This document shows, one piece after another, positions 31,911 through 43,013 of a stretch of 64,000 nt of DNA. Below the pieces are notes generated by a model. The model was given only the letters and a program-made list of their open reading frames with translations, did no database searches and was not told the origin of the DNA. The number at the start of each line of letters is the position of its first letter. The first letter of the stretch is position 1. The stretch comes from Icerya purchasi (Eukaryota > Arthropoda > Insecta > Hemiptera > Monophlebidae). The position numbers and the translations under genes were made by a program. The stretch covers positions 592,807,643 through 592,871,642 of the forward strand of contig CM077115.1 in the NCBI GenBank assembly GCA_039619475.1. Reading direction: 5' to 3'.

Positions 31911-32159
31911 AGCGTTAAAAATTTAGCTAATTTGGTCAATTTTAAGACGTGCCGATATGGTCAAGAAGATAGCGCCACTTTCGTTGGATACTAGGCAGTG
32001 GGATTTAGTGAGTGCTCCACAATAAAACAGGAACTCTCATTACAGGCTTGAAACGTTAAGACTACACTTGAAATATCAACATTTTTTTCTTAGGCTTCTT
32101 TCTCAGGTGAATAATTTTATTGATAAGAATGAAAAAATCGTTGAAGATACATTTAAAAT

Positions 32160-32519
32160 CTGCCACAGAATAGATTAAGAAAGTTAAGTATTAATGACAG
32201 ACAGGAGAGTTGATTTTTTCGCATCGGAGTACTTTTTTTATTATTCCGCTACCACTTAAAGCAGGTACTGTTTTCGATCTTCTGTGCGGGTCAGTTTATT
32301 GTTATATTGCTCATTTAATTGTAAGCCGAGTTCAGCTGCATTATTGGCCACTTTCATTTTGGAGATTAATTCTCTACTTTTTAGACGATCTTCAAGTTGC
32401 TTCCATTCACTTAGATTTCTGAGAAGAAAATCGATGTTAATACGAAGTCGCTCAAAAATAATTTTGGTCAGTGAATTAAAAAATTGACCTAGATTTCCTG
32501 AGCATAAATTTTCCACGTA
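32160..32519 (-). pseudogene. C-terminal part of a decayed gene of an uncharacterised repeated arthropod family
   Basis: The minus strand reads VENLCSGNLGQFFNSL, INIDFLLRNLSEWKQLEDRL, then ISKMKVANNAAELGLQLNEQ and LTRTEDRKQYLL. From memory this resembles the C-terminus of an uncharacterised family found in many copies in arthropod and cnidarian genomes (pattern WxxD...KS..VVND.AERG...). The N-terminal part of the same family lies at 36,430-37,290 on the same strand, on the other side of a family A insertion, so the two were probably one locus. The function is unknown; the family may itself be transposon-derived. Confidence 0.55.
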
Positions 32520-32521
32520 AA

Positions 32522-33306
32522 AGGTTTTTTTTTTCTTTTTTTTAACTTTTTTATTGGGCTTGTCAGCTACGGACGATTACCCATCAAGAAGGAAGAACGT
32601 AGGACAAAAGGAAGTTGAGGACACTAAGAAAGTTATTTGGGGAAGGTGGAAACGGCCAGAACTACTATGGAGAGATAGCAAGGGAGTCACAAAAAGATTG
32701 GTACTAGAACTCGTGCAATTAGCAGTCCGAAGGTAAATAAATGTGTAAACAAAAAATTATACAGGACATCTTAAAGGAAAGGAAAGCTCTCATGTCTTGT
32801 TAGCCGTTATACCTAATTATCATATATTATCTATATTTAAACGTGTGACCAGCATAAAAAGAAAAGTATTTTTATCTATGTCTGCGATTGTTGGGCTGCG
32901 CCCACAAAAAGATCAGCATCAACAATATGGCCGCAACTGCAATGCAGCGCCCACAGTGCCCGATGAGGCAAGAGACAAGACATCGCTATTTGCCTACGGT
33001 TGCGACTGCAAAGCAGTGCTCGCAATTCCAGTCCAGAAAAACAAAATCATTGATTATTCATTATTCAAACGGCATCTGCGGACGACGAGCTTACGATATA
33101 TTAAGCATAAACAGGAAAGTGACTCCACATCGGAAGAGGGCAGCATGATCGCCAAATAGAGTAGCGTTTATACTAACTCCGGAAAATCCGCACCACCTTG
33201 ACCCTGTTCCACTATGGCCACAATCCGAGCCAAGAGCCCACAATGCACCACGTGAAGGCAGCGGGGGAACCAAAATCTTAAGATAAGAAAAGGATGAGGG
33301 ATTTGC
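32522..33306 (-). repeat. 3' UTR of the minus family A copy
   Basis: Matches 2434-3145 and the first part of 1572-1638. It ends GTAGCTGACAAGCCCAATAA plus an A-rich tail. Frames on the plus strand here (32,797-33,159) are shadows. Confidence 0.8.
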
Positions 33307-34007
33307 TTAAATGTTTATACGGTCGCGGATTAAAGACAAGAATTTAGCAATAGCAGGGACAACAGACAGTGAAGGAAAGGTGAGGATAAAGGAAGCACAG
33401 TACGACGTGGGGATATTAAGGGATAGTAGATCTGAGTATAGTACCAATCTTTCGGAAGACAAATATGCACACTCAAAGAAAATGCGATCAGCATCACAAT
33501 CGAGTGTGTTATCTACACATAATGGACAGAGAGGAAGGGAAGTAATAGAAAACCGATAAAGAGAAGCAGGGAGACAGCTGTGACCAAAGCGAAGACGACA
33601 AAGAGGAGATATAGTAGAACGACAAAGGTGTGGGAAGTCTAAGAACCAAAGGTGTGATGGTGGAAACGATTGAATAGACAAATATAAGGACCGCGGATTT
33701 GTAAAGGAAGGACCATACAAAGATTTCCAATTTTCAAATTGAATTTTTTTACTATAGTTAGCAATTCGGAAGAGCGAAATCGTCGGACAAGACGCCCGGA
33801 AGTCAAAGCCGAACGAGCAAGGTAGTCAGCCTTCTCATTACAATGAATCCCAGCATGGCTGGGGACCCGTAGGAATCTTATATGCAATGAACGTGAACGA
33901 GAGAGGACAGAAATTAAGGATCGAAAATGTAAGATTACTGGGTCCGAAGAAGGATGAATATAGGGAGAGGAAATACAATCAAGAACGCTTCTGGAGTCAG
34001 ATATCAA
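33307..34007 (-). pseudogene. Family A RNase H and C-terminal region, frameshifted
   Basis: Two overlapping frames. 34,007-33,639 covers SDSRSVLD through HCNEKADYLARSALTSGRLV; a 7-A run then shifts the frame, and 33,720-33,307 continues MYGPSFTNPRSLYLSI to RDRINI. The Gly of the HGNEKAD motif is Cys here. Confidence 0.85.
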
Positions 34008-35804
34008 AAGAAAATTTGTTTGGACAGTAAGAGAACTAGTGAATTTAATGACGCGTAGAACTGCAAACTACTCTGCATACTAATTAGAGCAGAATGATAT
34101 GGCGATTTAAATACATTTGAGTGGTTAAGCGCAGAAATGAAGATCGATGCACCCATCTCGTGAGCCATTTTAGATCCATCAGTATAGACAAGCAGATGGT
34201 CGGGGAACGCCGATGTTACTAACTGGTTAAATTCGTTAATAGATGCTGAGGGGGGAGGAGACTTTAAACCAGGAGGCAAGGAGAACAGAGTCGGAGGATG
34301 AATAAGGTCAAAAAAATTGAAGTGAAAATATGGGAATTTATCAAAAAAAATAACAAAAGGAGCAAACTTAAATAGACGAGCGGAAACGTGGGAGAGAACG
34401 GGGATTTTATTAGAGACAAAACGCCAATCCTGCAGTAGGGAATGGTATGAATCAATAAGATTATTTGAGGAGATAGGAAGGCGCTTGATGAGGAACCGGT
34501 AGGCAAGATAGTATCTACGAAGGGAGAGGGGAGGAACATCAGACTGAGCCAGGATCGCCGGAATAGGGCTGAATTTTAAAACGCCAAGGCATAAGCGGAG
34601 GGCTGCATTCTGGACCGTATTCAGTTTGGAGAGAAGAGACTGGGATGCGATGCCGTAAAGAAAACTATCGTAATCAAACTTAGAGCGGATAATAGATTTA
34701 TGGAGTATGAGGAGTACTACGGGATCTCCGCCCCAATTGGAAGACGACAAAGCCTTTAAGATATTTAACCGTTTTAGTGTTGATGAATGAAGATAATTTA
34801 TATGTTCTGAGAAGGGTAGTCGACTATTGAGATAGATTCCTAAATATTTGAAGGAGGTAACAAAGGGTAGACGCAGGTTATTGATCGATACGTTGATTAA
34901 TGCTGGATTGTAGGGGCGGTAATTAAAAATAGTACATGAGGATTTTAAAGGAGCAATCATAAGGTGGATTTCTGATAGGGAACTTTCCAGAATAGGTAAG
35001 GACTCCTGCAGCTTGTGACGAGCTTCAGGGATATTAGAAGCGGCTGTATAAAGGATTATATCATCCGCAAAGAACAAAGAGGAAGAAGGTATAGGAAGTG
35101 AAGCGATGTTTAGAGTATACATATTAAAGAGAGTGGGGCTAAGACAAGACCTCTGTGGTAGACCGTGGAAAAATTTTCGTATAATTGACTCATCGGCTGA
35201 ACTTAAATGAATGGTTCTATTTTGGAAGAGATTCATAATTAGGAAGATGAAATGAGGAGGTAAATTAATGGAGAACATTTTATTTCGGAGAGTTGGAAGA
35301 TGAACGCTGTCAAAGGCACTTGAGACATCAACAAAAGCGGCCAAAGTGAAGTTTTTTTGGATGAATGATTTGTATGTATAGTATAGGAAAGAGGCAACAC
35401 AATCAGAAGGACCACGGCCAGGACGAAATCTATACATATTATTAGGGAGTACCTTATTATTCTCCAACCACTAAACAAGACGTTTGTTCAACATGGATTC
35501 GAATAGTTTCCTAAGACAGCTAGCGAGGGAAATGCAGCGAAAAGCCGAAGAGTCTTTATCCTTTGGAATAGGGACAATTTTGAAGGAGTGCCATGTGGGA
35601 GGAATATAGCCAGAAAAGAAGATAGAGTTAAAAATGTTTAAGAGGATTCCATAGAATTGTTTAGGAAGATTTTTAAGAACAGAATAAGGGATTCCGTCTA
35701 AGACTAGAGATGAGTTTATAGAGGGAAGTGTTATGTTGAATGAACGAAGCGGCAACATGAACAGTGACAATTACGGGGACGTGGTCACTGCCAGAAGTTA
35801 CCTT
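34004..35804 (-). pseudogene. Family A reverse transcriptase region with one stop
   Basis: 35,770-35,471 encodes the RT start (VLDGIPYSVLKNLPKQFYGI, PTWHSFKIVPIPKDKDSSAF) and ends with RLV-TAG-WLENN. 35,467-34,004 is open for 487 codons with AAFVDVSSAFDSV, GLPQRSCLSPTLFN (the usual PQG Gly is Arg), FFADDIILYT, the thumb/connector and the first RNase H block LLVYTDGSK. At about 35,720 the RT is fused to the endonuclease end through a ~630-bp deletion relative to 40,390-41,010. Confidence 0.85.
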
Positions 35805-36108
35805 CATTATTGTTGCTGTTATCTTTGTTATTTGTATTATTAATCTCATTATTTTCAGCTTTCCTTACGTTAAGATTGTCTTTATCGTCGTCTTTAATTT
35901 TAAAATTCTCGACAGCGCTGCTTATAACTGAATTTGCTGAACTAACTAAGTCTGTTTGCGATAGACGAAACTCCTTAACAGGCAGATCGGCTTTTGGAGA
36001 GACTGGGCTGGAGGGTTTTTGTTTGTTGGAGGTATCTACCTCCATCACATTGACAGAAAGTGCGGTTCTGAAGGAGGCCGCCGTGCTACCTCCCTTAGAC
36101 GAACTCAT
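35785..36108 (-). pseudogene. Family A ORF1 N-terminus fused to ORF2
   Basis: Starts with an ATG at 36,108 (MSSSKGGSTAASFRTALSVN). It is a low-complexity, Asn/Lys/Asp-rich N-terminal gag region of ~100 residues, then runs by deletion into endonuclease sequence. The zinc knuckles of ORF1 are missing here but present in the plus copy (38,460-39,416). Confidence 0.65.
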
Positions 36109-36406
36109 CAGCTAATATAAAAATTAATTATAAATGGGATGAAAGTGAATTATAAAAAAAAAAAAAAAAAGAAAAGAAAATTAGAAATAAGACAGCGGAA
36201 AGAATCAATAAGAAACGTGAACCGCAAGTAATAGTTAATTTAAGCAAATATAAGGAACGAGCTCACCGATTTCGGATGATTATCAGTAAGTTGCAGGCGA
36301 AAACAATTATCCGCGTAGAGAATAGCGCGATATACGAATAGAATTATCGGAATACCATTATCGCACGAAGCAATGAACACGTAAGAAACAACTGATAATT
36401 TCACTA
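36109..36406 (-). promoter_or_regulatory. 5' UTR of family A LINE (minus copy)
   Basis: Reverse complement matches 37,858-38,125 closely. By analogy with other LINEs this 5' UTR should carry the internal promoter; no specific motif is identified. Confidence 0.65.
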
Positions 36407-36429
36407 TGTAAGTTTGATGCGTCAGAAAA

Positions 36430-37290
36430 TTTAATCTGCATTCGGCTCATGCCGTCATCTTCTGTTGCGTCGAGATCCAGGTTTTTGTGCATTCTTTCTT
36501 TCACCTTATTACTGACATTGTTATCGAAGAAAGCGAACCCAACTTCTTTTGGAGTTAGATACCATAAATGGCGAAAAATTGATCTGCGACCATTTTTGAA
36601 ACTTCTTCGTCTATTTCTTTGTAATAATTTAGTTTTTTTAGAAAATTAAAATCTGAATTTGGTGCTTTTACAGTAACCGGAGCTGAAAACCACGCTTCTA
36701 CAGAAGTTGTCACAATAAAAAAATACAAATGTCAGCTAAACCTTTCGCTTCTGAAGTTTTCAGCTTACATTCATGGCGAAATAAATACATTTTCAAGAAG
36801 TATATGACCTTAAACGTCCACCTCGCGTGGTGCATGGCTCCGGGATATCAAAATGAAAAATTATTTGGAGTTTCTCCTCGAAATACTAAGCATAATTCTA
36901 AAAATTCCTGGTAATGTGTAGCAACCGTATGCTGCAGGAATGTAATCAATCGGGATTTTCTGTCGTCGTTAAATACAGATCTCATTTCTTCTTTCATTAA
37001 TGCTGAGCGAAAATTGTCTTTATTCATCTTTGACCACTTGTTTTGGGATTCTTTAAATACAGCAACATTTGGACCAGAAGTGCGAGGCATTTTCAGTTCG
37101 AAAACAGTTCTTGTAATCATTTCAAAAGTGTGGTGACGACGCGCCAAATGTAATAATTTGCGGTCGAAGAACCATTCCAAGCTGATACAAGTCCCTCCTT
37201 TGTCACAGTATTAACGGCAGTTGTGTCAAAAGAAATACATTTAATAATAGAGGCACGGGATTTTTTGGTTTTAGCCGAATAAGCGATCGA
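36430..37290 (-). pseudogene. N-terminal and central part of the decayed gene split by the family A LINE
   Basis: Minus strand, in order: SIIKCISFDTTAVNTVTKEG, a frameshift, LEWFFDRKLLHLARRHHTFE, ELKMPRTSGPNVAVFKESQN, FLQHTVATHYQEFLELCLVF, RGETPNNFSF, TGA, then YPGAMHHARWTFKVIYFLKM. It ends with YLTPKEVGFAFFDNNVSNKV after another stop. The order FDTT...NT, RHH..E, SGPN, GAMHHARW is that of the uncharacterised family named at 32,160. Two or more stops and a frameshift make it dead. More N-terminal fragments may extend to about 37,500. Confidence 0.6.
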
Positions 37291-37499
37291 GAGGGAAAAG
37301 TTAGTCCGTCAAAATATACAAAAGAAGACATTTAAATCAGTTGTAAACTGTTTAGTATTGTCTCTTTTTTTACTTTTGTTAATTGTACCGTCGCTGTAGT
37401 GTTCAAAACCACTATCGGGCTTCAGTACATTAATTACGCCTCTTTCTCTTTCGAATGCATTCGCATCAAGATGACTCACTCAGTCCTTTGAACCGGGCT

Positions 37500-37857
37500 G
37501 CATTCGAATTATCTCTGTCTTCTCTCACATTTGCTATTCCATCAGTTCAGCGATGAAATTGATTAGTACGTATAGCTAGAGCTATGTAGCAAGAACCTTT
37601 GCGCAGTATGATTCAACCCTAACGGGTATCATTTTATATATGCTAATGTTTCAAAACCTGTTTTTACTTAGCAGAAATTTTTTGTTTGCCTTTTACGATT
37701 TCATACACAAATGTCCTCTTTATTCCTTCTTTTCATTACTCCTTGAACTTTGTTATCCCCAATTTACTTCCTCGCATTTCTAATCGTTATAATTTATCTC
37801 CCTCCGTTTTTCTTTCTCCCTATTTCAATCCTATTAAAACGAAAGATGTTTTGATTG
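37500..37857. other. No gene recognised
   Basis: T/C-rich plus strand leading up to the 5' end of the plus family A element. Confidence 0.4.
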
Positions 37858-38125
37858 TAGTGAAATTATCAGTTGTTTCCTACGCGTTCATTGTTTCGTG
37901 CGATAACGGTATTCCAATAATACTGCTCGGATAATTGTTCTCGCCTACAACTTACTGATAAGCATCCGAAATCGGTGAGCTCGTTCCTTATATTTGCTAA
38001 ATTAACTATTACTTGTGGTTTACGTTTCTTTTGATTCGTTCCGCTGTTTTATTTCTAATTTTATTTTCGTTTTTTTTTTTTTAATAATTTACTGTTATCC
38101 CATTTATAATTAATTTTTATGTTAG
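37858..38125 (+). promoter_or_regulatory. 5' UTR of family A LINE (plus copy)
   Basis: Shares TAGTGAAATTATCAGTTGTT and the following ~260 bases with 36,109-36,406 (minus). The first shared base fixes the likely 5' end of the element. The ORF1 ATG of the minus copy is ATT here. Confidence 0.65.
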
Positions 38126-38149
38126 CTGATTAGTCGTCTAAGAGAGGTC

Positions 38150-38459
38150 GCATGTCCATTGCACCCCTCCAATAACCAAATTTGTTTGTGATCCCGATCA
38201 CGTAATGTTCGAGTGTGCATCTCTTGTAACCGATCAAGCTGTTTTCTACTCCTCCCTCTTACAAATTGGTATTCCCACTCCATACAGTGCTTCGTTCATT
38301 CTCCCCCTTCCTTCTCCTTCTGTTGTTCAGGCTCTTGATTTCTCCTTTTTGTCGGCTATCTCTGATCGTATAAAGATGTAAGTTTCGTTGTTTTTTTTCC
38401 TCTGTTCTTGGGCCAATGTCCTTGTAGACGACCCCCCCCCCAAAAAAAGAAAAAAAAAA
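38150..38459 (+). mobile_element. Family D LINE 3' fragment nested in family A ORF1
   Basis: Encodes the last ~75 residues of an RNase H-type LINE ORF2: CDPDHVMFECASLVTDQAVF, then LLQIGIPTPYSASFILPLPS and SDRIKM-stop at 38,380. A short 3' UTR follows, with GTAGACGACC, a C run, and an A-rich tail near 38,440-38,459. It interrupts family A ORF1 just after the KG-like N-terminal codons. It differs from A, B and C in sequence. Confidence 0.75.
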
Positions 38460-39416
38460 GACGATCTCCTTAATGACGTCTCTTCGTTGGTTCCTGTTAT
38501 TTCTATACGGCTTCTTAAAAAAAGGAAAGAGGATAAACTCTGTCCCATTCCTTTAATCGAAATCAAGTTTCTTTCCAATAAAATTCCTGATTTTGTCCAT
38601 TTCTTCCATCTTCGTTGCCCCGTTGAACCTAGTGTCAGACTTCCCATCCAGTGTCGTTCTTGCTTCCGTTTCGAACACACAGAAAAAATGTGCCTTAGAA
38701 AACCTAGATGTGTTAAGTGTGGTGACTCCCACCGAGCTAATGAGTGCTCTAGTCCCTCTTTACCATTAAAATGTCTCAACTGTGAAGGCTCTCATGATTC
38801 CACTAACCGTCAATGCCCAGTCTTTCTTGAACAACTGGAATTTAAAAAAATTATGGCATTTGAAAATATATCCTTTAGTGAAGCCTGCCAACTAAAAAAG
38901 GAAAATCGTACTTCGTCTGTGTTTTCTTTCGCTGATATCGCCAACAGAAAAATAAATCCTAATGTTTCCCGTGCCAGGTCTAATAATTTATCTTCCAGTT
39001 ATTCTCCTTCGTCGCCTCTCTCGCTGCCTAAATTAATGCCTCTTCCTAAATCGCCCACTTTTCACAAATTTTCTTCTCCGAAACCTCACTTCAATTCTCC
39101 TTCGCAGTTTCCTAATCCCCCTTCTAACCGTTTTCCCTCTCCTTCTAATGGGTGGGCTCTTAATAGATCCGCCTCCTTCTCTGGCAATTCCACTTCCAAC
39201 AAAAGTAGCCATTCCGCACTTAGTACCGTTAATCCTTTTTCCTTATCGTCCTCTAATTCTCCTTCCACTGCTTCCTTCCCATTAGTTTCCTCCCTATCCG
39301 AATGTTTCCTGGAGCTTTTGGCATCTAAAAACATTGCCTCTTCTCCTTCTCTTGCTGAATCTTTACCTTTTTTCTTAGCTAATTCATCAGTCTTAATTAA
39401 TTATTTTAGTTTTTAA
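38460..39416 (+). pseudogene. Family A ORF1 (gag-like) C-terminal part with three zinc knuckles
   Basis: Open frame continuing to TAA at 39,416 with a nucleic-acid-binding Cys/His array: CRSCFRFEHTEKMC, CVKCGDSHRANEC and CLNCEGSHDSTNRQC, near 38,650-38,820. A Ser/Pro/Asn-rich C-terminal tail of ~200 residues follows. The upstream segment (SIRLLKKRKEDKLCPIPLIE...) is the end of a gag core. The apparent ATG start upstream lies inside the family D fragment, so the frame has no genuine start. LINE ORF1 proteins coat the RNA; this copy cannot be made as a whole. Confidence 0.8.
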
Positions 39417-39733
39417 TTATTTATATACGTATCATGTTTCCTTTTCCACTTACTGTAGTATCTTTCTTCTCCTTTTTGTATTTATTGTTGTTTCTCCTCT
39501 CCCTTGGATTTTAAGACATTCAGACGAATTGCCTCTAATTTTAGTTGCAGTAATTGTTTCCTTAATTACCGAATGTGCTGACGCTGAAGTGGCCAAACCC
39601 ACCGACGGGCGCAGTTACATTTATTTTAATGTTTTCTTTCACCAGTATACTTACGTTCAGTATCTCACCTCTCCTTCCTTATTCCTTTCCCCCAGCTCTA
39701 TTTCTTTATCTTTTTAATTTACTCAACAATGCC

Positions 39734-41726
39734 ATGATTAAGATTCTTCAATAGAACTGTCGCAGCGTTCGGGCAAACAAATTAGCCCTTGAAAGTTTGC
39801 TTGATATTTTTCTATCTGAAACCTGTCTCTCAAATTCAGTACATATCTCCGTCACAGGCTTTCAGATAATTAGATGAATTGCAAGGATGGCTATGGAGGA
39901 GCTGCCATTCCGGTTAGAATGGGCATTCCATTCACCACCCATAGCATTAACCTTCCAAACATTTCTAACCCTTCCGCATTCACCAAATTACGCTACCCTC
40001 TTAACTTTGTCTCTGTATACATTCCTCCCTTATGCAACCTTAGAGATCTTTATTTACCATCTTTTTTTGAATCCCTTCCTCATCCGTTTATTATTGGCGA
40101 AGACTAGAACGCCTGCTCTTCCGCCTGGGGTCTCTCATCCCAAAATCGTAATGGTTCCCTCCTTCAATCTTTGTTATTAGCCAATAATTTTGTCATTCTC
40201 AACGATGGTTCCCCTACATATTTTAAAAACGCATTCTCTTTCAGTTCTATTGATCTTACTTTCTCCTCTCCTAATTTAAGTTGGAAATATTCATGGAGCT
40301 CTCTGGACGGGACTTTTGGCAGTGACCACGTGCCCGTAATTGTCTCTGTTCATGTTGCCGCTTCGTCCATTCAACATAACACTTCCCTCATTCCTCGCTG
40401 GAACCTTTCGAAAAATGATTGGCCAAAATTTCATTCCTTTCTTGAATCCTTGACTTTTTGTTTCAATCCTAACCGTGATCCTATCCCTCAGTATTAAGAG
40501 TTTATCCAGTTGATTTCTTCGGCTTTATCTTCTTCCTCCCCTCCTAAGATGAGTCCCACCGGAAATACCAGGGGTATTTATCGGTCGTCTTTGTGGTGGA
40601 ATGCTAATTGCTCGTTGGCTTACCAATATAGTTTGTCCGCATTTCGCAACTTTCGCTCTAATCCTACCGTCGTTAACTTCTTGACATACAAACAAGCTAA
40701 TGCTAAATTAAGATATGTTTGCAAAAAGACAAAGAAAGCGTCTTGGGCTGCATTTTGCGCATCCTTTTCTAGATATACTCAACTTTCCCGAATTTGGAAG
40801 TTGGAAAAAGCTTTTCAAAATTCACGATCTACCGGTCTTTCCTATGTGGATCTTTCAGCAGATAAACTTTCCTCCTTCGTTGATGGCGTAGCCCCCCCTT
40901 ATGTTCCTTCTGTGTAGGAAATAAATCCTTATTCGCATAGTTCAAACTCTCTTAACCTCTCCTTTTACTGTAAGCGAGCTCTTTGCAGCTTTTTCTAAAA
41001 ATATATACTCATCTCTAGTCTTAGACGGAATCCCTTATTCTGTTCTTAAAAATCTTCCTAAACAATTCTATGGAATCCTCTTAAACATTTTTAACTCTAT
41101 CCTCTTTTCTGGCTATATTCCTCCCACATGGCACTACTTCAAAATTGTCCCTATTCCAAAGGATAAAGACTCTTCGGCTTTTCGCTGCATTTCCCTCGCT
41201 AGCTGTCTTAGGAAACTATTCGAATCCATGTTGAACAAACGTCTTGTTTAGTGGTTGGAGAATAATAAGGTACTCCCTAATAATATGTATAGGTTTCGTC
41301 CTGGCCGTGGTCCTTCTGATTCTGTTGCCTCTTTCCTATACTATATATACAAATCATTCATCCAAAAAAACTTCACTCTGGCCGCTTTTGTTGATGTCTC
41401 AAGTGCCTTTAACAGCGGTCATCTTCTAACTCTCCAAAATAAAATGTTCTCCATTAATTTACCTCCTCATTTCACCTTCCTAATTATGAATCTCTTTCAA
41501 AATAGAACCATTCATTTAAGTTCATCTGATGAGTCAATTATACGAAGAGTTTTCCACGGTCTCCCACAGGGGTCTTGTCTTAGCCCCACTCTCTTTAATA
41601 TATATATACTCTAAACATCGTTTCACTTCCTATACCTTCTTCCTCTCTGATCTTTGCTGATGATATACTCCTTTATACAGTCGCTTCTAATATCCCAGAA
41701 GCTCGTCACAAGCTGCAGGAGGGCAA
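39734..41726 (+). pseudogene. Family A ORF2: endonuclease and first part of RT
   Basis: Begins at an ATG (MIKILQ) followed at once by TAG, then CRSVRANKLALESL, LSETCL and GFQIIR-TGA. It continues in other frames to SSIDLTF and GSDHVPVIV (the SDH endonuclease motif, near 40,320). The linker region 40,510-40,917 is open. RT blocks are LDGIPYSVLKNLPKQFYGIL, IPKDKDSSAFRCISLASC, RLV-TAG-WLENN, FRPGRGPSDSVASFLYY, GLPQGSCLSPTLFNIY and, after a frameshift, FADDILLYTVASN. It stops at 41,726 where the CR1-like LINE is inserted. Dead. Confidence 0.85.
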
Positions 41727-42480
41727 TGAGAGGAAACATGATAAAGTTTATAGCATCGTTGGAAGCGTATGTGCCAGCGTTAAATAAATCAGAGTTCACT
41801 AAGAGAACGCTGTGGACAAGGGTTTACTTGTCGGGTTGTATGTTTAAGCAGCAGGTTCAGTATAGAGATACGAGAAATGGTAAGAGGGGAGGAGATATTG
41901 AAGCAGCATTACGTGATAAGAAGTAAGTAATGTTGCATTGCAAGATATCAGTCATGTCGTGTGTGTGTAGGTTGATAGATCAAGTATATGAGAGTAGGCA
42001 GTGCAGTACGAAGGGGTATGTGAGGTTGGCGCATGGCGATGCTATTATGTGCCGCAATACCGTTTGCGTAAACTTTTTTTATGTGCGTCAAAGGCAGATA
42101 ATGTGCGAGGTGTGTGCGAAATTCGTGTGTGACGATATATGTATTTTATTATTATTTTTTGTTTTATTCCGTTCCGTACTGTTTAGTTTTAGGTTTCGCC
42201 GCGCGGAGGTGTTATGTTATGAATGTGGGCATACGGGTAGATGCGTAGGCGTGTGTGTATACTTGAATATATGTCTATTATGTACTTACCTTAGGTGTAT
42301 GGGAATTTATCAAGTATATGTATATAATTATAATCAAATTATTAGTTTGATAAGTGCGATGCGAATGGAAGGCATAATTGTGAATTTAATCCACATATAA
42401 ATCCAGACTTTGCACTTTTACATCTATTCTTGTTCGAAAAGTTGAACTTAAGTTAAATAGAAATATGATTATGCAACCAA

Positions 42481-42977
42481 ATGACATCTCTATTACAGTT
42501 CTGTCACAAAATTGAGTGTAACGAATACGAAACCATAAAAAAATGGAATGCAGACATAAGTAGAAATTTTAACGGGAAAGACGAAAATTGTAAGAATATT
42601 ATTAAAATAATCCATTTAAACATTCGAAGCATTAGATGCAATTGGGATGAGTTATTAATACAAATTCATAAACAGGATGTTAGCGTAATAGTTCTTACCG
42701 AAATAAACATCAAAGAGCACGAGGCTGAATATTATAACATAGAGGGTTATGAGAAATGTGTAATTGAGAAACCACCTAACCGTAATGGGGGAATAATGAT
42801 ATTGGCGTCAAAGGCTTTCAGCTTCAACGTGGTTCACGCGGGTAATTCTGCTGCTGATAGCATTACTGTAGAAATAAGTCTACCAAAAAATCAAAAAATT
42901 TACTTAATGGCAATTTATAGGTCACCGAGTAACAACGTTGGTCACTTTCTACAGGAACTCGAAGAGAGCCTGAAAAG
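42481..42977 (+). pseudogene. CR1/L2-like ORF2, endonuclease N-terminus
   Basis: ATG at 42,481; contains IIHLNIRSIRCNWDELLIQI, VIVLTEINIKEHEAEYYNIE, RNGGIMILASKAF and LMAIYRSPSNNVGHFLQELE. These are the N, E and Tyr/Arg motifs of an APE-type endonuclease. Cut after LEESLKR(L) by the family C LINE. The next endonuclease residues resume at 43,922. Confidence 0.85.
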
Positions 42978-42980
42978 ATT

Positions 42981-42981
<1 letters not shown>

Positions 42982-43013
<32 letters not shown>

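Larger units (their letters stand above)
32522..36406 (-). mobile_element. Family A LINE, minus copy with internal deletion
   Basis: Complete at both ends but internally deleted. The 5' end is at 36,406 (TAGTGAAATTATCAG start shared with 37,858), then 5' UTR, ORF1 start (36,108) and a jump into the ORF2 endonuclease end (GNFWQ / GSDHV region near 35,800). A second jump near 35,720 leads into the RT, then RNase H, 3' UTR and an A-rich tail at 32,522-32,553. It lacks the 795-bp 3' UTR insert. It is inserted in a decayed gene (pieces at 32,160-32,519 and 36,430-37,290). A short TTAC occurs at both junctions, not enough to call a TSD. Confidence 0.85.

Noticed and set aside
38388..38460. Start of family A ORF1 at 38,388
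   Set aside because: The apparent start lies in the 3' UTR and A/C-rich tail of the nested family D fragment, not in ORF1.
41930..42400. 156-residue ORF with many Cys as a gag zinc-finger protein
   Set aside because: Cysteines do not follow a CCHC spacing apart from one CYECGHTGRC string and the composition looks random; left unassigned as the 5' region of the CR1-like LINE.
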